Made by a program: the position numbers and the translations under genes. The notes below the pieces were generated by a model. The model was not told the origin of the DNA and ran no database searches. It saw only the letters and a list, made by a program, of their open reading frames with translations. A DNA stretch of 64,000 nucleotides, taken from Fragilaria crotonensis (taxonomy: Eukaryota > Bacillariophyta > Fragilariophyceae > Fragilariales > Fragilariaceae). Of the stretch, positions 32,469 to 42,554 are shown piece by piece; within the stretch, counting starts at the first letter, position 1; every line of letters starts with the position of its first letter. The stretch lies in NCBI GenBank assembly GCA_022925895.1, contig JAKSYS010000144.1, forward strand, positions 1 through 64,000, written 5' to 3'.

Positions 32469-33886
32469 ATGAACTTCTTTGACGACGACGACGACGACGA
32501 TGACATCATGGAGTTCCTCATCCATGAGGAGGACGATGACTTCACCGAAGCTCTGGTTATTATCGCCGACAATCTTGAGGACGATACCGACGAGGATGAC
32601 GATGACATTCCTTTTGTTCCCCCATTTGTTTGGGGTAGTGGTTCTCGTGTTGGAAAGGCTCCCAACATTGAACGTCGTCGTGTTTTTTACTCACACCTCC
32701 TTTTCAATGATTTTTGGGGTCCTACTCCCATTTACAACGCCACATACTTCAAGAAGTTCTTCAAGATGCCAATTGCATTGTTTGACGACATCGTGGCAAA
32801 AGTGACTGCAAACGACGACTACTTCCGACAGAAGACGGATGCTGTGGGTAAGATGGGACTGTCATCGCTTCAGAAGATCTGCTCAGCTGTCCGTCAGCTC
32901 ACATCTGGTGTCAGTTCCGCAGAACACGATGACAAGTATCGTATGGCTGCATCAACAGGGTTGGAAGCCTGCAAACGCTTCTGTCATTCAGTCATTGAAG
33001 TGTATGGTGACGACGCGCTCCGTCACCCAAATGCTATTGACATCGGACGACTGCTTGATGAGGGTTGCGCTGCTGGCTTTCCCGGATGTATAGGCTCAAT
33101 TGATTGCATGCATTGGGAGTGGAAGAACTGTCCTTCCGGTTGGAAAGGCATGTTTCAAGGAAAGTCAGGCGTCCCGACAGTTGTTTTGGAGGCAATCGCT
33201 GATAACCGATGTCGTTTTGGCATTTCAACTTTGGATCTGCAGGGGCATTGAATGATCTCAACATCTTGGACCGCTCTCCCTTGTTTGACAATGCCGTTCG
33301 CGGTGAATCTCCTTCTGTTCATTTTGTTGTGAATGGGAATGCCTATCAGTACGCATATTGGCTTGGTGACGGAATCTATCCTCGCTATGCTTGCTTTGTG
33401 AAAACGTTTGCAAAACCCCAGACTCGGATGCAAAAAATGTTTGCATCGGCGCAGGAGGCAAAGAGGAAGGACATTGAGCGAGCGTTTGGAATGCTCCAAG
33501 CAAGATTTCATATCCTGACCTCAGCTTGTCGTCTTTGGGAACGTCATGCGATGAAGACAGTCATCAAGACATGTGTGATTCTTCACAATCTTGTGATTGA
33601 CTTCGAGCGCCAGAACGGAATCGATTCTGACTACATTAACAATGAAATGTACATCCCGCAGCATCCATTTGTTGTCATTCCTAGAGAGGGAGGACAAACT
33701 TGTGATACGAGATCCCAAATGATCTCGGCAATGCAGAACTCGGAACTTCACACTCGTCTTCAACACGATTTGATGATCGACAGGTGGGAAAAATGGTACG
33801 CAAACAACAATGATGACGATGACGAAGAAGAAGCTCACGACGACGACGAAGCTCACGAAGAGAACGAAAACGAAAACGAATTGTAG
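32469..33886 (+). CDS. Element B Harbinger DDE transposase, with one apparent frameshift
   Basis: A DDE_Tnp_4-type nuclease of about 472 residues from ATG 32469. An acidic Asp-rich N-terminus is followed by a helix-turn-helix-like part and the signature CIGSIDCMHWEWKNCPSGWKG (first Asp). After the break come FWHFNFGSAGALNDLNILDRS (second Asp) and KDIERAFGMLQARF (catalytic Glu). The frame changes between CRF and WHFNFG near 33216-33221. One missing T in a TTTT run explains it, so the enzyme may be intact in the cell. The C-terminal tail is acidic. Confidence 0.88.
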
Positions 33887-34040
33887 AACAAAAACGAATA
33901 GTAGTATGACAATAACCAGCACGGCAAGTATAAGTTTGTTGACGATGCACGACGACGACATTGTTGTTTCAATCTCCTAGTATTAGAAGTAGTAGCAGTA
34001 GCGGTAGAAGTTGTCGTGTATTATCTTACTAGTACTATTG

Positions 34041-35527
34041 TTAGGCGTTGTCAAGTGCAGTCCACTGCGTTTCCTCCTCTTCCATCGCCTCAACCTTAAC
34101 TTTGACCATCAATGGAATTGGAGCATCGTTTTCCTTTTCGTCGTCAGAAAAATCAGATCCACGAAGCATCGTTAAGTCGATGACGGGCGGCGTATTCTTC
34201 TCCAGCCACTTGCGTGCATTAAAGTACGTTTCATCCTCGTAATCGTCGTCATCATCGTCATCCTTTTCCTCTTTGTCGTTGTCGTTGTCGTTCATTGACG
34301 TGGCTGCCGCTGCGTCAAGAAGACACCCAACAAGCTTCTGCGTGTCAGGCAAAAGTCCGAAATCCTCTGGCTCGTCATCATCTGGCTCGTCATCATCGTC
34401 GTTGTTGAAGCTAACAGGAACGTCCTCGTCGGGCTTCGTAATGACGACAGCAGAAACCTCCCTAGCAGCACCAGCATAGTACTCCGCGGACTTTGCGGCA
34501 AAAAAGCGAGTGAAGCAACAGATTGCGGATTGGCCAAGAAGAGTTGCATCATCAACTGCTCTTTAGCAATTCCGTTTTTGGCTTCTACAGCCAAAGCCAT
34601 ACGCATTCCAACTTGGTTTTTGGTTTCCGCCGCCGATGCCAAACGTTCAAGCGAAACCTTGTTCGAATCAAAACGGGCGGATGGTAACTGTACCTTCAGC
34701 CTTTTGTTAGCAGAAGCAGCCTGCTGCTGTGCAATGACTTTCGCTTTCTTCTTTCCAATTGAAGGGCGAGGTGTCATGGAAAGGTCAGCATGAAGAACAG
34801 CACGACGAAAACCAGAATTTGCCGCACTTGTCCTTGCATCATCGTCAGGAGCGTCGTCGTCAGCGGCAGACATAGCAGGTTCTGCTTCAACGATGTTGCT
34901 CTTGTCAACAAGAACATTTGGATTTTCGTCGTTGCTATCAACAGATGAATTCAACAAAGCAGTTATGTTAGCAACAGGGAACAGTGCAGCAACACGAATG
35001 GCATCACGTTCCATAGCACGTTCGTTGTCGTTGTCGAGGAGGGCCAATGCCCGAGCCACTCTGGGATGGATAGTTTCAAGTGAGATTTCATACTTAGGCA
35101 ATGTCCTCTTGAGTATATCATACACAATGTTGTGTTTAAACATCTTTCCCTGCTTGGTCTGAAACTCAGCCTTCGCCTTTGTTGCGTAGTCAATCATGGA
35201 CCAACCACTGTGGAATTCACGAAGAGCGGAGTGAAGATAGCCAACATACTTGTTCACTTCAGCCTGCAACACTTTGTTGAACCGATTCTTCAATGAGAGA
35301 AGAGTACGGGTTGCCAATCCTCCGCCCTTGATAAAACTGTCACGAATCTTCTTCCAATACGTCTCGCCATCTTGATCAGTACCGATTGCCGCATTCGTCG
35401 TGACGAAAACATACGCAGAAGCCAACTTCATGTCTTCATCAATCTTGAAGTTACCAGTTGAACGACCAACAGTGGAGCGAATGCTGGCTCGGTTTGTACC
35501 CTGGTTGTCCGCATTGGCATCTTCCAT
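34041..35527 (-). CDS. Element B Myb/NAM-like partner protein, with one apparent frameshift
   Basis: The second Harbinger protein, normally needed for nuclear import and binding of the transposase to the ends. ATG at 35527 (ACCATGG context). The N-terminal Myb/trihelix-like domain reads FKIDEDMKLASAYVFVTTN, GETYWKKIRDSF and SLKNRFNKVLQ. A long helical and charged C-terminal region follows. Near 34500-34506 the frame changes; one more T in a run of six restores AFFAAKSAEYYAG and then continues to the acidic tail ending WTALDNA at 34041. About 495 residues if joined. Confidence 0.78.
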
Positions 35528-35791
35528 GGTGGATGAAGTTAAAAGAAGTGACAAGGAGGTGAGGATCAATCGGCAAAACACTCGTTGACACCAGACGACA
35601 ATACTCGAGACTACACACAAAATTCAAAGCGGAGTCTAATTTACGGCGCGCGCCAGTATTAATTGCTGGAGAATTTGAAAAAAATCTGCACGCGGTGCGA
35701 GAAAGATACCACCAAAATGTCCAAAATAGGTTTCTAAAGGCTCGAGACCAATATGTCCGATTCAGATTTCGCTCCAGCGGTGGGGATGCTC

Positions 35792-35894
35792 TTAGTAGAT
35801 TAATGAGATGAGTGGTGAGTGCGAGTCTAGAGTCTCGCAACGTGACGTCATCTGTGGATCGGGGAACCCGGAAGTAATACTGTAGGGAGAAACA
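35792..35894 (-). repeat. Copia 3' LTR, inner fragment
   Basis: Matches 40918-41020 with two substitutions, starting with the duplicated TTA. It contains TGACGTCA at 35843-35850 and encodes the last residues of pol; the pol stop (TAA on the minus strand) is the TTA at 35792-35794. Confidence 0.92.
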
Positions 35895-38800
35895 CACCCT
35901 CGCACAGGAGGCGGCACGACGTGAGCGGCAAGAGCACGCTGAAGATACTGATATCGCATGAGTTTGTGATGGGCAGGTGGGTGGTGTTTGGAAAAATAAT
36001 CGGCGCTGTTGGTTTTGCCGGGACGCCAGTAGAGATTGAATTGCTTCTGGGAAATGCGATCTTTGAGCCAATGATAGCGCATGTCAAAGGCCTTGGATTT
36101 TTTCATGCGAACTTGAGCGTGTAGGATACCGTGAGCAGTGGCATTATCGGTTTCAAGAGGAGTACCGTTAGGAGGCTGTGGATGACCCATTTCAGCAAGA
36201 GCAGTACGCATAGGAACGGCTTCTTGAGCGTTGAGGAAAAGACTGCCGGTTTCAGCTTCGGAGGCAGAGGCAGCAACAGTGCGGATGGTCTTGCATAGAA
36301 CATGGACGGCACCATTGAGCTTGGGGTTTGGAGGAGAGCTGGTAGCACTGGGAAGGTCGGTAAGGAAGAAATGGCCGGCGGCACCACTGCGAGCGTTGGG
36401 AAGGACAAGATATGCAGCATCGGAACAGACAGCGAGGATCATATCGCTGGCGTGGTAGCGAATCGTAGCATCGGGATGCGTAGACAGGTAATCAAGAAGC
36501 ATATCACAGGCTTTGCTGGTGTGCTCGGTGGGAGCGGCTTGACTGTTGGAAATTTCATTCAACGCGACAATGATGGTGGGATCGCAACCGCGGGAGTAAT
36601 AGAGAAAGAGACCGGAGATTTGTTGCACACGTTTGATACCAAGCTTGTCTAGAAGAGGGGAGATGTCCGAGTTCGCAAGTTGAACTTTCTGACCGTACAC
36701 GGGGGCGGTCCAGCGATGTGGGGAATGCTGAGGTCGGGGGGGAGACGGATGACGCAAGGTGAGAAGCGCTTTAGGGACGTAGCCCGGCATGGAGATATCG
36801 ACGTGTCCGGCAGAGTAGTCCCAGTTGATCTTGAAGCCGAGATAACTGGAACCAGTCCAGTCTTTGGTGAGGGCATACTTGGTTGCGAGGGCAGCAAAGA
36901 GATGATCAGCATCAGATTGAGAGAAGAATTTAATGCCGAAGTCATCAACGGCGAGAGTGAACGTGGTGCGACGATCGGTGTGGCGCCAGAGGCCAGGAGT
37001 GTGCGCGACAGGGAAGTAACCGTAAGGGGCGAGGTGTGCAGTGAGTTGATCGTACGCAAGAATGGCAGCTTCTTTGAGGCCGTACATACCCTTGCGGATT
37101 TCGACGTAGATATAACCCTTGGAGTCAAAGTGCGCATCGGTGAGGTTGTACTCGGCAATGACTTCGGCCGTGAGATAACGGCGGTGAATGCGCATGTATT
37201 GGAAAATGGGCATATCCGACACGAGGAAAAAATCTTTCAAGTCGCCGGTGCAATAGCGGGCGCCAAGGTGAGCATCGGAAATGACACTATTGAGATGAAG
37301 CTTTGTGTCGACGAGACCAATGGCCGGAGAACGAACATCTTGGTAAGCATCGAGACGGTCGCCACCGACAGTCATGCGAATGCGATAGGGCTCGGCTTTG
37401 CCAGGTCGCATGGTGCAGACGAAGTTGGCGTAGGTGACCTTGCGACCGGGCGGGATCTGATGGGGATAAATGAAGACCATGGTGTTGTTGCCGAGGATTT
37501 GGTCGTCACGGGAGCGGGATTTGGTGAGGCCTTGAGTGCAGCGTCCCCATTCGTTGGAAAGAGAAGTGGACCAGAGGAGGGAATCAGGTCCGCGAAGGAG
37601 AGAGTCAATGTTCTCGGGCTTGCCAGTGGTAGGATTGTACATTTTCCGGCAATTGTGGGATCGTGTTGGATCGATTGGGCGAGAGGAAGACGACGATGAG
37701 TACGCGGGTCAAACATGAGGCGAGTGAGGCGGGAGCGGGGGCTTTGCCGGAGAATGGCTGCGGGGAGCGGAAGCAGTTTGCTCGAAACCGGGACGGGCAC
37801 CCTCGGAAGTGAGACAGGGGCCAGGAGGAGGGCAGATCGGGGAGACACGATCGGGGTAGGAGAAGGGTCAGGGGAGACCGATGGCACCCTCGGAGGAGCA
37901 ACAGGCACAAGAGTCGGCGGAGAGGATGGGAGAGGGTGGACGGCACGACGAAGGATGTCGGCGACGCGAGCGTAAGCGTTGAGGATGGGTGGACCAAAGG
38001 AGAGAGGATCGTGGAGAGGGGAAGAGGCAGGTTGCTGGTGGCTCAACAAGTGAAGCATGTCCTCGGCAGTTTGGCGGAGATAATCTGCGCGAGAGAATTC
38101 GGGAAAAGCAATTTTTTCGGGGAAGAAATCGACTTTGAGCACGTCGCGTTCGTGCATCGTGTCTTGGAAGTAGCACTTCCAACAACGGTAGTGTTCCAGG
38201 GAGGGACCAATATACCAGCCGACCTTGCCGTGTTCGCCAAAGGGGGTGCGAGTGTCGGCTGAAGTGTGCGCGACGATTTGAGTGCCCATGGGGGCAAGTG
38301 GCGTACGATTGAAATCGTAGTTGCCGAAAAGGGAAGCATGAGCCGAGAGCGAAGGATGAATGCGCGAAGAACGAAGGAGATTGAGGGTCAACGTCGTTTG
38401 AGGCAAGAGCCGATCCCATTCAGTGAGAGGGAATTTGGAATGGACGGTGCAGAGGACTGAGACAAAATGATTCTTGAACGTCCTGATGGCACGTTCAGCC
38501 GCGTTGGCACGGTGTTCTTTAGGGGGAACCCGCTGGAATTGGATCTTATACTTGGTGAAAGCGTCTTTGAGATCTTGGGAACATTCGTTGTCGAGAATAT
38601 GCAGATCCGGGGGATGACCGTGGCGCAGGAGCAACTTGTGAGTGGTCTCCCAAGCATTTCGGATGCTGGCGGCCTGCCGATTCGGAATGGCGACAGCATG
38701 AATGGAGTTAGTGTCTTGGTGGTAGAGAACAAAAATATAATTGTTACCACGACTGGAAGGGACGTGAAAGCGACCAGTTTGGTCGGAATAGGACTTGAGA

Positions 38801-39717
38801 AGCGATTGGTTGGCGAGGAGCATGACGGAAATTTGATGAGTGCGGGGCGCAAGCAAGGGAGCGACATCGATGTCGGAATCATTGGCGAAAGCGTCAGAGA
38901 GTGGAACCGAGCGAGTGGAACGAATGTTCTTGGCCTCCTGATCTTGGTGGCCAAGAGTCGTAGCGATTGATTTAGGAAGGTGTTTGCTGATGAGCTGCGT
39001 AGTAAGGCCAGGGAAAGTGGTGAGATGACCGCGACGAATGGCCCGTAGGAGAGTAGAGGGGGAGGGACTACCGAGGGCAGCGTGATGGTAAAGTGCGAGA
39101 GCTTCGCGAGACCGATCGAGCCGGAGGATACCATTAATTTGATGAGTAGGAGTGGCGAGAGGGATGGACCAGAGACCATGAGGAGTGCGAGTACCAGTGA
39201 TGATGACAGTGTCGTTCTTCAGTATTTTTACATCGAACTTGGAAAAAATAGCGAGGCAGTCGTCGTCGCAGAGCTGAGCTAGGGAGACAAGAGTACCAGT
39301 GCGGAGGTCATCGAGAACGAAGGCAGACTGAGCTGTCGCGCTAAGGCGGGAGGAGAGCGGGAGAAGACCGTGAAGGGTAGAAGACATGACATCACCACTA
39401 GCTGAGAGAACGGTAGGGCCATTGGACACAGGAACCGGACTACGTAGATGGACTACGTCGGAACTAGCAACGAAAGTGCCAGTGGCACCAGAATCAAGAA
39501 GCACGTGAGGGGTGGGCGGGCTGTCTACAGAAGGGGGAGATAACGTATACGCTAAAGGATGCCCTCTACGGTAGGCCCGGAGTGTCAGGCGGGAAGCCAG
39601 AAGCAGTTCGTCGTGCTGCCACCTTGCATATTGGCGAACGTCGCAGTACTCTGATGGCCAGGTAACGTGTGGTTGCATTCCGAACTGGGATGAGCACAAG
39701 CGCCATGTGACCAGCAA
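35792..39717 (-). CDS. Copia pol polyprotein (protease, integrase, RT, RNase H), in two frames
   Basis: Protease motif LLDSGATGTF lies near the start of the first frame (39717-37372). The integrase core follows with LDNECSQDLKD and EHRANAAERAIRTFKNHF. The second frame (37642-35792) holds the reverse transcriptase, with AVDDFG in place of YVDD as in CoDi elements, then RNase H (VCSDAAYLVLPNARSG, SASEAETGSL, ETDNATAHGI) and GKTNSADYFSKHH. The frames meet near 37639 at GGAAAATG; one missing A, or a -1 slip on the AAAA run, joins them. The C-terminal residues and the stop codon are encoded inside the LTR. Confidence 0.9.
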
Positions 39718-40853
39718 TAAGCACGAGGACCGGGAGCACTAGAGCGTCGACCACGACCACCACTGCGATCTTGGGAACGACCGGAGCGACCACGGGAGGA
39801 GCGAGTGTCGCGGTGAGACGAACCGTTAGAGGAAGAGCCGGTCCGCAGCAGAGACATCATCTCAGACATCTGAGTGAGGAGAGCAGCTTCGCGAGCAGCG
39901 AGAGCAGAATCGCGTTGTTGAAAGGCGGCGTTGGCAGCATCGGTCGGGAGGGTGATTGGCGGAGGGGTGTCAGGAGGAATAGCATCAAGAAGACGTTGAG
40001 CGACAAGGTCGGCCATGGTGGCAACAGCATTGGCTTGATGGGCAGGCTGTTGATGAAAGATGTCACCAGCAGTCGGGAGAGAGCTAAGATCGCTCTGGGC
40101 GTCACGAAAGTGAGTGAGCATGTTAGCCCAGGTGCGTTCGGCGGGAGGACGTCGATTCCAAAGACAAAGATCCTGCTGGAGAATGGGTTGGCGGGCAAAA
40201 ATCACATACGCCATGTCCATCATTTGCTGAGGAGTCATGGGAGAGAGAGCATGCTCGGCGAGATCAGCGAGATCGTCGATAGCGTTGAAGACAGTGTCAA
40301 CGGGGAGAGAGATGTCGTAGTGCATGTTGAAAGTGGACATCTCCTTGGCCTTGACTTGCTGAGGCGTAATTTTCCCATGAGTGGCAAAAAGATGCATGAG
40401 AACCGCGCGAATATCGGAGGAGTATTGGCCAGTGGTGCGGTTGAGCAGGGCTCGTAGATAGATTTGATCAATAGACTCGACTATCTGCGCGATGAGCGCC
40501 TTCTCTGTAGCTTGACAGAGGTCGAAGGAGAGTTTAAGCTCGCGCCAGACATCTTTGGCGGCTTCGATTTGCGGGCCAGTGCCGTTAGCAGGTGGAGTGA
40601 ACGGGCCTGGATTAGGAGGACTAACCCAAGGGACAGTATGCGCCAGAGTGGCGTACCGGTCGGCGGACAGAATGAGGCCGAGGTGGCCGTATTGGCCGCC
40701 CCCGAGCGTGGAGGGCACAGAAGAGGCATTGGCCTTGATCTCGGTACAAGTAGCGAGAGTCTGTAGAGTTTCGTAGGTGGGCTGGCCATGAACTCTAGTG
40801 AGCACCTTGTGCTGGAAGTAAGTGTCATTGACACTGGGAAGGCTGGTTGACAT
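39585..40853 (-). CDS. Copia gag (capsid/nucleocapsid)
   Basis: 422 residues from ATG 40853, 30 bp inside the 5' LTR. The capsid-like helical region is followed by an Arg/Ser/Gly-rich stretch and one zinc-knuckle-like motif, CWSHGACAHPSSEC. Pol begins in the -1 frame within the last 130 bp, so gag-pol expression would need a -1 frameshift, unless a base is missing in the assembly. Confidence 0.85.
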   Translation of the reverse strand: MSTSLPSVNDTYFQHKVLTRVHGQPTYETLQTLATCTEIKANASSVPSTLGGGQYGHLGLILSADRYATLAHTVPWVSPPNPGPFTPPANGTGPQIEAAKDVWRELKLSFDLCQATEKALIAQIVESIDQIYLRALLNRTTGQYSSDIRAVLMHLFATHGKITPQQVKAKEMSTFNMHYDISLPVDTVFNAIDDLADLAEHALSPMTPQQMMDMAYVIFARQPILQQDLCLWNRRPPAERTWANMLTHFRDAQSDLSSLPTAGDIFHQQPAHQANAVATMADLVAQRLLDAIPPDTPPPITLPTDAANAAFQQRDSALAAREAALLTQMSEMMSLLRTGSSSNGSSHRDTRSSRGRSGRSQDRSGGRGRRSSAPGPRAYCWSHGACAHPSSECNHTLPGHQSTATFANMQGGSTTNCFWLPA

Positions 40854-40882
40854 GGTCGAACCAGAGAATGATCACTAAGCTG

Positions 40883-41020
40883 TGTCACTACGTATGAAGT
40901 TAATCAATAAGAGCAGCTTAGTAGATTAATGAGATGAGTGGTGAGTGCGAGTCTAGAGTCTCGCAACGTGACGTCATCTGTGGATCGGGGAGCCCGGAAG
41001 TACTACTGTAGGGAGAAACA
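40883..41020 (-). repeat. Copia 5' LTR (complete, 138 bp)
   Basis: Starts TGTCACTACG and ends GGGAGAAACA, flanked on the outside by GTACT. It is very short for a copia LTR. It carries a perfect TGACGTCA at 40969-40976, a plausible bZIP-responsive promoter element. Confidence 0.92.
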
Positions 41021-41025
41021 GTACT

Positions 41026-41647
41026 TTCGGCGTGTAAGTTTTCACGTCTTTCTATAGAAGGAAAGTGTTTAATCACCAATCAATCTAAACTACTAATCCA
41101 TAAGCATGCATTCTGCTACTTTCTGCCAGCAGTGTAGTGCCCGTGATCATCTACAGATAACGGTATGCCTGTGGTCGGCATACTGAGTTTGAATTGGAAC
41201 GCTGAGAGATGGTGATGCGAACCATGTCATCGCGCCGCTTCGTAGTACCAGTAGCCCCATTCACAACATTGATAAACGAACGAAAAAAATCGGCAAAAAT
41301 CTCTTGCGAAAGCTGCATCGTGGGAATGGAAAGCTTGGACGCTCAAGAACACACAGAAGACAAGAATAACTCGAGCGAGAGTCTCATTCGAGAATCACAC
41401 GACCGACACTGCTGCAAATCAAAACGTTGCTGAAGACAATTCCAGGGACCTTGGGAGAGACAAGGTGACAGCGATATTCATGCAGAAGGACAAACTGTAG
41501 CAACATTGCCCATTTCGGACCAATAAATTGGTAGTATGCGCTAAATTTCATCAGAGGTATGGTAATACTAGGCAAGGAGGCAGTTGAGATAGCGTACTGT
41601 ATTCGAATTTAAAATTTGAACTCCGTTCGCTTCGACAACTCGTCTCT
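41026..41647. other. Spacer right of the transposon block
   Basis: No supported gene. It contains a short stem-loop, GTATGCC and GGCATAC, at about 41163-41184. Confidence 0.45.
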
Positions 41648-42013
41648 TCATTTCTCAGCCTTAGAATTGGCCTCGTCTAAATCCTGATTCAATTCCGGCA
41701 ACAGCAACTGATCGGGCGGCAGCTCGACGACTCATTTCCTTTGGGTGAGCTGATTTTCCGCACCAGTGTCCAGTCGATACAATCGTTCCCGTTCCTTCAA
41801 GTCGGCCAACAACGTGGCATAGGATTGTGCCAGTGCATGAAGGGAAGACGATGCCTGTACGGAGTCGCCATCCGCAGCGGCAGCACGACGACTCCGTTGC
41901 AATACAAATTGGCGGGTCGTGCTAGACGACGAATCGCCACCTACCAAATCTACCCGGTTCTTTAGCCTTTGCAAGATAGATCGAAGGACATGCCTCGGAG
42001 TTGTTGGAGGCAT
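41648..42013 (-). CDS. Small Fmc1/LYR-like mitochondrial assembly factor (tentative), frame broken near the C-terminus
   Basis: From ATG 42013 the protein reads MPPTTPRHVLRSILQRLKN, then a polar loop, then HALAQSYATLLADLKERERLYRLDTGAENQL. The length, helix pattern and terminal region resemble the Fmc1 family of ATP synthase assembly factors. The first frame stops at 41732. The next frame reads KEMSRRAAARS, as expected for the family (PKEM..RAAAR), and the original frame then gives LLLPELNQDLDEANSKAEK to a stop at 41648. Two indels, one in a CCC run, would explain this. The family call is tentative. Confidence 0.4.
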
Positions 42014-42554
42014 GATCGAGTGGTGCGTATTATGCACTTGTGCGAGGCTCACACGGAGAATGCAAGAACAACGATCACAAGAGAAAGGATGTACCTGTAG
42101 TAGCTCGGAGAGTGGCGATGGTCCAAGTGAGCGTTGGTCCTGGTAAAAAAGGTCGACCACGAGTGCGCATAGTGAGATCGTATGACACTCACGTACAGAG
42201 ACCGTATGTTGTACGGCAATGGGTCAAGAGAGCGATATTGAATGGGAATACAAGAATATAATGTACTCCAGTACACCATAATACGCCACAGCAGTATAAC
42301 AAAAATCATTTTGCTATTTTGAGCACCTCTTGCGAACCTTGGATGCATTTTCTTAAAATTGACACTGGACACTGGACTGATAATGTGCGCACAAACCAGA
42401 TCGCCCAATTCGATCGAATGCACATCCAGCAACCGTTCTTTAATTCAATCTACGCAGTGGTATAAGGTTCTTGTTCTGCTTTTCGACTACTATTGGTGAA
42501 CTTGCAAGAGGTAACAAGCAGGTATCAGACACAACTCTATCAGTGCCGGGATCC
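42014..42554. other. Divergent promoter spacer
   Basis: Lies between the Fmc1-like gene and the PAAT-like gene, which are transcribed away from each other. No gene is supported. Confidence 0.45.

Larger units (their letters stand above)
32084..35791 (+). mobile_element. Element B: PIF/Harbinger DNA transposon with TTA target duplication
   Basis: Terminal inverted repeats start GAGCATCCCCAC and continue CGCTGGAGCGAAATCTGA. The left copy has an extra TCCCCAC, a 7-bp tandem duplication. TTA flanks both ends (32081-32083 and 35792-35794), as expected for PIF/Harbinger. It encodes a DDE transposase on the plus strand and a Myb-like partner on the minus strand, the two-gene layout of autonomous Harbingers. 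An imperfect inverted repeat at 32207-32292 sits just inside the left end. Confidence 0.9.
27490..41020 (-). mobile_element. Copia (CoDi-type) LTR retrotransposon carrying two nested DNA transposons
   Basis: The element is bounded by GTACT at 27485-27489 and GTACT at 41021-41025, a 5-bp target duplication. The right LTR is 40883-41020 (138 bp, TGTCACTACG to GAGAAACA). The left LTR is split: 27490-27527 holds the first 38 bp and 35792-35894 the rest. The pieces match the right LTR with two substitutions (GAACCC/GAGCCC and TAATACT/TACTACT), so the copia insertion is fairly young. Genes are on the minus strand, so the right LTR is the 5' LTR. Internal copia DNA is 35895-40882. Elements A (27529-32080) and B (32084-35791) fill the gap in the left LTR. 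Confidence 0.92.

Noticed and set aside
36680-37699. 339-residue frame opposite copia pol
   Set aside because: Antisense of reverse transcriptase; no protein family features.
41209-41433. 74-residue frame right of the transposon block
   Set aside because: No homology features, no neighbouring context, chance length for this composition.
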